64,000 nucleotides of DNA from Trichosphaerium sp. ATCC 40318 (Eukaryota; Discosea; Flabellinia; Trichosidae): contig JALMLS010000390.1 in the NCBI GenBank assembly GCA_038496445.1, forward strand, positions 50,653 through 114,652, given 5' to 3'. Positions 10,739 to 20,653 of the stretch are shown here, piece after piece. A program made the translations under genes and the position numbers. Numbering within the stretch: the stretch's first letter is position 1; every line of letters starts with the position of its first letter. The notes under the pieces are model-generated. The model was not told where the DNA came from. It did not search any database and saw nothing but the letters and a program-made list of their open reading frames with translations.

Positions 10739-12429
10739 CTACTTTTTACCCTTTTTCTTATTGAAAACTTTATCCCATATTTTACGCAAGACAACCTGCA
10801 GTTCTGCCTTGAGTTTATCATTCTCATCACAAGCGAAAAGTTGATCAAGAGTTTCCTTTTTACGCAAGTAGTCAATCATTTCATTCATTCTAAAAAAACA
10901 TTCATAAGACAACTAATACACTCTACAAGCTAAAACAAGCACAAAAAAAAAAAAGAAAAATAAGAAAAATCAAAACAAGAATTTCAAAACGCGTAAACTC
11001 CCAAAATACGCCAAATTACGTTGGGAGTATTACAGTGCTATTGAGAAAACACGTACTTGTCCATATTTTTTTCAGTCAAGTACGGTCTAATTAATTTATC
11101 GATTTCCTTTTGTAGGTTTGCTATATCAGCGCCAAGCTTATCAGGTTCATAAGCAAACGACATTTCACAATAATCCAAAACATTAGACCAAATAGGTTTA
11201 ATCAATGGAATAGGACTGAGAAGCTCTAAATAATACTCCGTAAGCATTTTATAGTGTAATTAAAATATACATAGTACTGTAAAAGTATAAAACTGCAAGG
11301 GAAAAAAGATCTACGCGTTCAAGAAGAAACTCAAACGCGTAAACAAACGGCTTTTTCTTGTGTTCGAAAAATAAAACTGGCATAAAAAAGCATGTATCCT
11401 CAAGGGTACCTTCTCTAGTAACACGACCATTTTTAAACAAAAGCACAATCTTAACGAGAATACGTATTGTACCATCCTCAATGTCTTTTGCTTTATCTTT
11501 ACCGTCTTTACTCTCTACTACGGCCTAAAACAAATAAGAATTTTAGTGTTTAAAGCGAGAATGTAAGAATTAATGAAAAAAACAAAATATTCTCTGTAGA
11601 CGCCAAACAAAATAAAAATAAAATAAATTGTCCTTAAATGGTTCCTACCTTGATCATGTCCATAACTTTAACACCATCAGAGCCTATAGCGTCCCTGACT
11701 ACTTTTTTTCCTTTAGATGTGCTCATTGCGATACTCCCTGCTTTTTTCTGCATCTTTAGCTTTAGTGTTTGTTTCTAATGTACAGTAAGTCTCAAAATAG
11801 ACTGGTAGTGGTGGACATTTTATGTTTTTTTGTTCACGAGGTTCTGGTTTAACGTGTACCTTTCCCTTTTTCTTTTTAGACTTCTTGTCTTGCTTGACGT
11901 TAGCCTCTATCTCTTTTATCCACTCTTTAGGGGCGTCTGTAAAAAATTGATAAGTGCTGCCATCTTTTGTAACCAACGAGAAGGACTCCTTCGTCTTTTC
12001 GACTTTAGCCGATTTTAAGTCTATAACTTCTTGTGCCTCGTCGTCCTATCCTGATCAGAAACAATAGCGTAAAAACAACACTAAGGCACTCTATAACTAT
12101 AGAAACGCCATGCGTGATACACGCAACAAAAAACCGGTTGAAAACGACACTTTTTGGCTCCAATAAAGCTCAGGTGAATGAGGTGATCATCGGAGCAATT
12201 AACAAAGCCAGTTTTGCGCGAAACACAGTGTTTTGAAACCCGTAAGCCGGATCTTTTGTGCTCATAATAACAAAGTCGTCGGAGAACGTACCTCTTCCTT
12301 ATTTTTGTACAACAGAGATGTACCAGCAATCAAAACCCAGAATTTGCTCCTCTTTTCCTTTGGTGCTACTACTTCAAGCTCCCCTTCTTTGTCAATAAAC
12401 AAATCGCAATATACATCATCGTCACCCAT
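10739..12429 (-). CDS. PH-domain protein with a TIPE (TNFAIP8)-like helical C-terminus
   Basis: ATG at 12429 gives MGDDDVYCDLFIDKEGELEV and then KFWVLIAGTSLLYKNK, KESFSLVTKDGSTYQFFT and EWIKEIEANVK, the strand pattern and closing helix of a PH domain. A Lys-rich linker follows. A 46-nt intron (GTACAT...GCAG, about 11737-11782) restores frame into MSTSKGKKVVRDAIG, which otherwise looks like an overlapping second gene. The rest is helical: IRILVKIVLLFKNGRVTREG resembles the start of the TIPE lipid-transfer fold, and SNVLDYCEMSF and DIANLQKEIDKLIRPYL resemble its later helices. The last exon, from about 10896, ends KVFNKKKGKK. Exons near 11250-11450 are unclear. A PH plus TIPE-like pairing suggests membrane phosphoinositide signalling. 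The PH call is firm, the TIPE likeness is weak. Confidence 0.6.
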
Positions 12430-12458
12430 CTCGTGAGGTTTTCAAGTGCAGCAAGAGG

Positions 12459-12791
12459 CTATTTTGCTATTTTCGGACGGTCTAAAAACGTAAACAAAAA
12501 AAGAAACAGCTTAATTGTACAAGCCAAAAACCGTACTTGTAGTACTATGTAAGGTAGATTATCATGTTTCTGTTTGATCAAATCGGCATAGAAGGATGAT
12601 TCTGCAGCGTTTGAGTTAAACTCCGTATGAATATTGTTTATGGTATTGATAGGCGTAGTAGAACAATTTCGTGGCATGACGAATTCTATTGTTCAAATCA
12701 AGCTATTGTAAGAAATTGATTTATTGGCTTTTCTTTCTGCTACAAGAACTTCTTGTTTTAGCCGACGAGCTTTTTCTGCAAGAGTACACAT
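12459..12791 (-). CDS. Small hypothetical protein(s) upstream of the PH gene
   Basis: Two short readings occur. ATG 12675 gives MPRNCSTTPINTINNIHTEF and continues to YADLIKQKHDNLPYIVLQ, then a GTACGG donor; the next exon adds only a few residues before stop (about 51 in all). ATG 12791 gives MCTLAEKARRLKQEVLVAER, a helix-like stretch. They may be two exons of one small helical protein, but I could not join them in frame. No family recognised. An upstream ORF or leader of the PH gene is the alternative. Confidence 0.3.
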
Positions 12792-13608
12792 AATTTACGC
12801 GCCAATCTTCTACGCAGAGAAAGTACACCGGAGTAGATTGCCAAGCAATTAATTTGATTAAGCGGCTACAGTGATGTCTGAAGAGCGCTGCGCACTGTCA
12901 GTTGTTCGAAACTAAACAGAATATACTTGAACTGCACGGGAACTGTTTAAGCATACGCGGACTCTGCTTGAGTGGTTCTTTTTGATATATACGCGCTAGT
13001 TTTAGGATGAAAATGTCAAAAAGCTTAACACATAATTCAATTCAATGTGCTCTGTTACTACTAGAGGTTAACGCCAAGTCTTTCCCTGGACTTGTATGAC
13101 GATTTACCCAACAAACGATAAAATTGTGTCTTAGCACGTTTTATTTGCTCTTTACTAGGTAGGTGGAACAGTCTTTGTTGATAAAGTATTCAATAAACTA
13201 AATCACGTGTCAATTTGCGAAGAAAACTGTCATTAATCCATGTTAAAGTTTCAAAAACCTATCTTGAGTTTGCTGTAAAATCTCAATATCTCATGCCGTT
13301 CAGTTGATTGTGGGTGGTAATAATGATTGTGGAGTATCTAAACCACAACACCTTTTGTAAAACAACCCGAACGGCGCTTGATCAATAATATCTGTAATAC
13401 ATACTTAGGTTGACATTTAGATAACATACACGTGTGGAGTGCAACACAAACGAGTTGAAGACTCTGAAGAAATATCAATGAAGCAATCAGCGTAGTTTTT
13501 TAGAAACAACAGTCATTACCTTACTCACTAACCAACCACAAGAAAACTTAGACTTTGATTTCATTTTAAAATTGTTTGTACATTTTATTGTCATTTTGTT
13601 TTCTGTGG
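12792..13608. other. Intergenic, no gene seen
   Basis: About 0.8 kb between the small minus-strand gene and the 3' end of the large secreted protein gene. Both strands are broken by frequent stops in all frames. Two CACGTG sites lie near 13204 and 13430. I see no RNA gene. Confidence 0.55.
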
Positions 13609-16600
13609 TTACTTTCTGACAATTTCGAAAAAGTTCAAGTTGATAGAACGTGTCATAAACAAAATACGCAGATTATAAGTACCAGCAGGTACAAATCCTA
13701 AATCTGTTTGAACAGTAATCCAGGATTGATAACCTCCTGTTCTTGTGAATATAACTCTTCTTCTAGTAACTCCATTTAGGAAAACATCAAATCCTCGTCT
13801 TCGTCTTCTCCAAGCTGATACACGTGCTTTGAATATGTACTCACCAGGCTCATCGAAAGTTACACTGTAAGTAACAGACTCACGACGTTGTATCCAACCG
13901 ATGAAACATCCTGAATCTGGATATTCTGGGTCTATTGCAGGTGCCATATCAATACGATTTCGTCTGTTACATCTCAGATTGTTGCTGCATGTAGGTCTGC
14001 CTCTATCGCGGCGAGTTTTATCACGGCAAGCAATGTATGATTCTGCTTGAATAATTCCTGGTCCAGCATATGCTGCAGTTGGAGCAGCTGTTGGCGCATC
14101 AGTTGGGGCGTCCGTTGGCGCATCAGTTGGAGCATCAGTTGGAGCGTCTGTTGGAGCATCCGTTGGAGCATCAGTTGGAGCATCCGTTGGAGCGTCCGTT
14201 GGAGCATCAGTTGGTGCATCTGTTGGTGCATCTGTTGGCGCATCCGTTGGTGCATCAGTTGGTGCATCTGTAGGTGCATCTGTTGGTGCATCTGTAGGTG
14301 CGTCTGTTGGGGCATCTGTTGGTGCGTCCGTTGGGGCATCCGTTGGGGCATCTGTTGGAGCATCCGTTGGTGCATCAGTTGGTGCATCTGTAGGTGCGTC
14401 TGTTGGAGCATCAGTTGGTGCATCTGTTGGTGCATCTGTTGGAGCATCTGTAGGGGCATCTGTTGGTGCATCCGTAGGAGCGTCCGTTGGGGCGTCCGTA
14501 GGAGCATCAGTAGGAGCATCAGTAGGAGCATCTGTTGGTGCATCCGTTGGAGCATCCGTAGGTGCATCAGTTGGTGCATCTGTAGGCGCATCCGTTGGAG
14601 CATCAGTTGGAGCATCCGTAGGAGCATCAGTAGGAGCATCAGTAGGAGCATCTGTTGGTGCATCCGTTGGAGCATCAGTTGGAGCATCCGTAGGCGCATC
14701 AGTTGGAGCATCAGTTGGTGCATCTGTAGGCGCATCTGTTGGAGCGTCCGTTGGAGCATCTGTTGGAGCATCTGTTGGAGCGTCTGTTGGAGCATCCGTC
14801 GGAGCGTCTGTTGGCGCGTCTGTTGGAGCATCCGTAGGTGCATCAGTTGGCGCTTCTGTTGGCGGTTGTGGTCCTACAATAGGTTAGCATATGACACTAA
14901 AAGATACTGAGCGTACCATTTGACATACACCATTCAGAAACTGGAGGAGTCGCAGGTTGAGGTTGTACATGCTCTACTGGATCAGGTCTGAGGTCTACGT
15001 AATTATCAACACAGCCAGGAGGACCGGCTCTTAAAGAAGAAGGTGGTCTAATACAAGCGTCAATAGACATACAAAATGAGGTTTTTTGGTTCTAAAAAGT
15101 TGTACCCAAGTTCGTTGCTTTGATCGGCAGGTAAGTTGTTGATGAGACTTTGGTCTTGTGTGAAAAGACATGTATCAAGTCTAGCACCATCCTCACGCAT
15201 CTAAAAAAGTAAGAAAATGAAAGATGTTGGTGGTTTTTTGACAATGATGAACGTACCCAAAGGTTAAGTGTGTAGTCACCAGCAGCAGGGAAAGTGTATT
15301 GAGCGCCTGATCTTGGTCTCCATCTAAATCCAAATGCTACTCCACCAACTCCTGAAGAACCTTGAAGAAAAATCAGCAACAATGTCCTAAATAGGTGGCA
15401 AACAAAAACCTAACATGTGGTTCATTGTACGCACCTGTTTGTTGAACACCGTCCACACCCCAATGGTATGAATCATCGCCACAACAACGACCACGTCCAC
15501 GACAAGTGAAATAGTATGTACCAGGAGTAGTAATCTAACAGTAAAAGGTTAGCAACACATACTGGAATGATTGCCAAAAAACCAAAGGGCTGGTTTTTTT
15601 AATTGCTGATGTACCTTAATGGTGTAGTCAAGTCTTGGTGAATCAGCTAGATTGTTGAATTGGTTGCCTTGATCAGTAACCATAACAAGAGCATTTCCGC
15701 CTAAAACACATTACTTAACATTGTACAAACATATCATTCAAAAACGTACTGGTTCCAGCCTCAGTAAATGTTTCCCACATGATGGTGTCAGATGAGTTCA
15801 TTGGATTTGTTACAGCGTTGTTAGCATCGAAAATCTCGGCCTCAACAACAACTAAACCGTTGTTCTCAACGTAGTGATCACAAGGAGGCTATAGGTTATA
15901 CTATTAGATAACAAGAATACCAGTTTAAAGAGCGTACAGGTGGTGGCGGTGCTGTCTCACCAGGTAGAGGAATATCAGAATCAGTAAGTGTCATTACTTG
16001 AAAGTGACTTTGTGGTGTATTGTAAAAGTACGGTCTCTGTCTATCATCTGGATGATCTTGCCATAGAGTATCGTCCCAAACATGTACCCAAGCGATGTCA
16101 CCGTTTGGTTTTGTTTGAAAGACATCTATAGTTTAGAATATTAACACGTGACGATCAGAAGGGTTTGTTATGAAATAGCGTACCATTTCTGAGAGAAAAG
16201 TACGCTGTGCGCGTGATATCTTGTGGTCCACGTTGGAACACACCCTCTAAATAATTAGTTAGTTCAAGGAACAAATACTTGACGGTGATTGAGTTTTTGG
16301 TAGGTTTGTTTTCTTACCTTCATTGATTTCAGCAACATAGTAGTGCTTTGGTCCACTAACAATCTGCCATTCTGGCGTAGTGTACCAGAACAACAAGTAG
16401 TTATTACGCTTGTAGCTGATGATACGACCACCGCGGGCCCATTTCAAGTTGTAGTCAGTGAGCCAATAACGTTTGATAACATTACCATCAACATCCAACT
16501 GAAAGAATTGTTAAGTTGTTTATTATCTGACTCAAGATAGCGTACCTTCATCATACCGACGTCCATACCATCATCCCATGTTTTTTCAGCACCATATGTT

Positions 16601-18229
16601 TGGTAACGTGGGGCACAGAAAGTTAAAAGGAACGCATCACCAGCGTGGTTCAAGATAATATCACCTTTTGGAAAAGTAAGTAAAAAGCTTGATTCTTGAA
16701 CAAAAGTCTTAAATGCCCGTACCAAGTCCTGCTTCAATTCTTACGTTGAAACTTAGGTAGTTGAAAATAGAAGGATCTGATGACTGAGAACCTGTTCTAC
16801 CAGGGTTGATAACATTCATGGTGTTAAGATCACCAAGATGAACTAGAAGAAGCCGTCAGTCTAAAATTCTACGATGTGCTAGATTTAGCGTTTTTCTTAC
16901 TTGGGAGGAGATTTCCTGAGGTAGGATCAGCTCCAATTCTCATGTCAACAGGATGGCCATTACCACCTTTAGTGTAAACGTTAGAAAAGCACAAGGAGAA
17001 AACAAAAAACAAAGAACGTACCCCAACATTTACCGTACACTTCAGGTGTAGGTGTTGGTATGCCTTGTCCGTATTGAATATTTCTTGAAGGATCGAATTG
17101 AGGTGGTCCGTCAGCAGAGAAATATCTCCAACTTCCGCCCTCGTGACCAACAGTTCCAGGGAAAGCGCCTTGAAGAAAATTGTAAGAAAAGAAAAAAAAA
17201 AACAATCAATTCCATAAAAAAAAAGGTACGTACAAGAAGGCACTCTTCCAGAAACAGGTGTGAAAGCCAAATACGATGCTCCCCTTCCGTAAAGATTTGG
17301 AGAGTATCCTAGACGAGATTCACCTGAAAGCCTGAGAAGAGTATTAGTGGACGAAGAACGTAAGACAAGTAAAGAAAAAATGGCTGAAATTGAAGATATT
17401 CGTACCATTGCCAACCACCTATTCTGTTTTCAATAATCTCTTCTGTGACTTTGTTTCCGTTTGAATCAAACTTGACAAACATAACATCTTGCCATTCGGC
17501 ATCTTGATTTGGTGGAGGTGTTTGATCTTCATAACGAGAGTACATAAGAGCCATTGATCCATCATCGTGAAGATGAAATCCCATTGCTCTTCTTGGGTAC
17601 ATTTGATCAATTTTCATATCATTCTAATGTAAAACAAACATTAATAAAACAGACACGACGACATACAAGAACAAATTCTCCTCAAATACTCCGCGGAGGA
17701 ACCAAAAATCCAAAACAAGATATTTGACCAAAGACAATTTCATTAAAAAAAACGTACGACTACTGTCCAGTTGCTGTTTGAGTCCAATGTAGTGACATGA
17801 ACAGCTCTTGTATCTTCTCTTCCTTGTGCAGTACAACAAGGGTAAGTACCCTCAGTCCAGAACAATACAGCATGTCCATTTGGCTTCATACGGAACCACA
17901 TAGGAGATACGATACCAGTGAATCCAAGCCTAAAAAGGAAAACGTTAAAATCTCTCTCCGGCGCGCAGTATATCGCTTTAAAACAATTCCAGTAGTAGTA
18001 CACCACTGTTTTCTTTGATTATACGCGTATAAAAGTGGACGTACTGAATCGCTGATCGCCATCTGTAGACACTTGAGTCAAAAACGATAGGAGCATCTCC
18101 TGGCGTTTCAACCTTAGTTACTTGTATATTAAAAGGGTCTTTCCACTCTGGGTACGGATTTTGTGCGTTGCACAATCCTATGAATGCTAGTAATACTACT
18201 AGCTTGAGTACTATATTGTACTCTGTCAT
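13609..18229 (-). CDS. Large secreted multidomain protein with CBM6-like modules and an (APTD)n stalk
   Basis: ATG at 18229 begins a signal peptide (LKLVVLLAFIGLCNAQ). About fifteen exons follow, with introns that almost all start GTACGT or GTACGC. The N-terminal two thirds have repeated Trp, Asp and Gly-rich beta stretches (SPMWFRMKPNGHAVLFW, MGFHLHDDGSMALMYSR, GDIILNHAGDAFLLTF, GDIAWVHVWDDTLW) that look like a beta-propeller or similar sheet repeats. Then a first CBM6-like module (LVVVEAEIFDANN to TYYFTCRGRGRCCGDDSYHW), a long Ala-Pro-Thr-Asp stalk, and a second, clearer CBM6-like module (IIQAESYIA, VTYSVTFDEPGEYIFKARVS, GYQSWITV, GTYNLRILF) reaching the stop at 13609. Likely an extracellular or cell-surface glycan-binding protein. 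No catalytic motif recognised. Confidence 0.75.
14091..14855 (-). repeat. 12-bp tandem array coding for Ala-Pro-Thr-Asp
   Basis: The plus strand repeats the unit TGTTGGAGCATC with third-position changes, roughly 60 times, entirely in frame within the secreted protein gene. On the coding strand it is GAT-GCT-CCA-ACA, giving a Pro/Thr stalk with regular Asp. Purity is high enough that the array also leaves long open frames on the other strand and in other frames, which are not genes. Such arrays change length by slippage. Confidence 0.95.
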
Positions 18230-18413
18230 ATTGAATATAATGAAAGGGAGTTGCTGCGAACTAGGGGAGAATAAGCCAAATATGATCAAATTAGGAATAA
18301 TGGTTTGTAATCAAAAAAAAAATGTCACGATATCAACTAACTCCACAAACCTGCCTTATACGTATACTTGTTCCTTTATATTCCTTCTCGCTGTATTGAT
18401 GAACTCAACATTC

Positions 18414-19058
18414 TTAACTACAAGTAAACTTCAAGTTAGACCCAACTTGAGAAATTTGTGAGTTTTTCAATTTTTTTGAGTACTTCGTTTTCAATACAGC
18501 GCGGTAACGAGAGTCTGAACTATACGCGTTGAATATCAAGCGAATTTTAGGTACGCCTTTGTATTGAAGAACAAAACTATCAATTGTGTACTCAAGTACA
18601 ACAGAAAACATACGTATTGAGCTCAATGCAACCCTCCATCGGTGAAAATTGCCCGAAGAAGAACTAATTAAAAATTCGCTGTATTTGTCTTTGTTTTTCA
18701 ATTATGAGCACTGTAACAACTCACAAACACTACTCGATATCCTTGGTTATCTCGTAAGTACGTAACATCCCAAACTAGTATAGCGGTCATAGATTCTATT
18801 CCTTTTTGGTCAACTAGCGAACAACTCTTTATTACGCCCTATTACGTCATTACATGATGGTATGAGCGTAGTCATACCGTAAAATACGATTATTACGAGT
18901 AAACAAGCGTGAACAAGATAAAACAATCCACTTTGAAATATTTTTTTGGTGGAAGGTTTTTCGCTACTTCCATCAACTGTCCATAAACAAGACGCAGTTA
19001 ACCTTATTTTCGGAAACGACTCCGAACCCATTGCCAAAAAAAAAGCTGGTGCCGTCAT
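18414..19058 (-). CDS. Hypothetical small membrane protein, several exons
   Basis: Three open pieces line up on the minus strand. ATG 19058 gives an N-terminus with one strong hydrophobic segment (FYLVHACLLVIIVFYG). A middle piece reads LVDQKGIESMTAILVWDV and NQGYRVVFVSCYSAHN. The last, to the stop at 18414, reads FVLQYKGVPKIRLIFNAYSS and RYRAVLKTKYSKKLKN. The codon flow looks real but I could not place the introns with certainty. Family not recognised. It may be a single-pass protein with a short N-terminal cytosolic part. Confidence 0.35.
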
Positions 19059-19884
19059 AATTCTACCTGTTTAGCGCTTTGACATCGCGTAGTTCGAAGT
19101 TTCATGACACTCTAAATTTTTCGTACATTGCACATGCAACAATGTAGCCTATAAAACTTAATTTTGTCTAGTTGCGGGTTTTAAGAATGGGATAGTTGGC
19201 GGACATAATGATCTGGATAAGCTTCGCTGTAAGGTCGAAGCTTATATGAAATGGCCACAGCACAAACACACAAAGATAGCATTCCTATTCATCAACGCTT
19301 ACGACAGGGTTTTTTTTTTTTCAATAAATCAATGAATCCAAAGTTCCGTTTCACCCCAGATGAACATTAAAGGGTTCGATACGCTGATATTATGAAGGTT
19401 TTATTTTCATGGCTGGATCCAGTCGTACAATTGGCTATTAACAATGATTAACACATTGATAGTACCAAGTTAAGGCACATGCACAAAAATCGATAGGTTG
19501 AATTTGTTTAAACTGTTTTTTTTGTTGAAACTGTTTCGTCTTTTGTGTTGCCTAACTGTACGTGATGCACATATCTTAAGTGCTACCGAGTACGAACTAA
19601 CATTTTAGAAAATATATCACTGATAAAAGCGAGACTAATTGCACAATAATAGCGCTTGTATTAAATAACCAAGTAATTGATTCTATTGCTTACAACAGCT
19701 CACTTTAAGCCAAATTTAGATTTTACACCTCTGCTATTAGTATAATCTTTATGTACATCACACTACTATTAACGTTTAAGTCCAAGTAGTAACGTGAGAT
19801 GACGTAAATCGAATTTTGTCAACTTAATTTGTGCCGACTTAATGACGGTTCGCAGAGACGGAAAATAGAAACACTCGTAGCAAA
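19059..19884. other. Intergenic, no gene seen
   Basis: About 0.8 kb with short scattered frames only. A run of T at 19310-19322 and general AT richness; no tRNA, repeat or conserved protein stretch noticed. Confidence 0.55.
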
Positions 19885-20386
19885 ATGGCTAGTTGGCTGA
19901 AGCTAATACTGCTAACGCTTACTTTATGTTGGTTGCACACAAATGCACAACAAAACCATATCAACAAGGATTGCACATATAAATGGTGTTCTAAACTATA
20001 TCATGTATACGATAACAGTACGGAGTTTGGTTTGTATCGTTTAAGCTAAAAATGGTCGAATCACTTTTATCGAAACGTTTTTTGCTTAATTCGTTGTTAC
20101 ACGTATTAGATAAACGTATTGATGAGCACCTACGATGTATTAACCTGTGGGGAGTGTGCTCAGCTGATAGGATAATGCATAGAGTGCGGAGAAACCCTTT
20201 TTTAATCAAAACGACTTACAGTGTGTTCTGTGTTAGGATAGTAGTATAGATAAGCATATTACAAGTATATTTGATGCGGCAGAGTGCATAACATGCGAAA
20301 GACGGAGTTTTAAGGGAAAAAGTTGCACAAGAAAAATGAATGAAGAATCAAGAGATTTCTACCATGACGTACATATTTGTGAATAA
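19885..20386 (+). CDS. Small secreted cysteine-rich protein
   Basis: ATG 19885 begins a clear signal peptide (MASWLKLILLTLTLCWLHTNA) followed by QQNHINKDCTYKWCSKLYHV. A GTACGG donor comes soon after. A middle exon probably contains VLTCGECAQLI, and the last exon, from about 20258, reads AECITCERRSFKGKSC and ends at the TAA at 20384. Paired cysteines (CxxC, CxxxC) suggest a disulfide-bonded extracellular protein. The intermediate splice sites are not certain and no family is recognised. Confidence 0.45.
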
Positions 20387-20653
20387 GAAAAAAGAAAAAC
20401 TTGACAATACCATTCCAAAAAAAATCGAAAAAAAAATGTATTTGTACTGAGTAAAGTAAATATTAGGACTTGTTAGTCCATACATATAATAACACTATTA
20501 TACTTGTATATTTTAAGGTTATGTAGAGTGAATGAATTTTATCGCGTGTCCAGTTTTACTGATATTTTTGACGTTAGAATTTTTTTTATTTTTGGAAAGT
20601 AAAAAAAATCTTGTTGTGCCATTTCAGCTGTTTAAAATTGTTGTGTATATTCG

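Noticed and set aside
11713-11976. Overlapping PH gene end and new gene start
   Set aside because: A standard 46-nt intron with GTACAT donor fuses both frames, so an overlap of two genes is not needed.
14047-14910. Long open frames on the plus strand and in a second minus frame over the repeat array
   Set aside because: They are by-products of the 12-bp unit, which has no stops in several frames; the sense frame joins to CBM-like domains, these do not.
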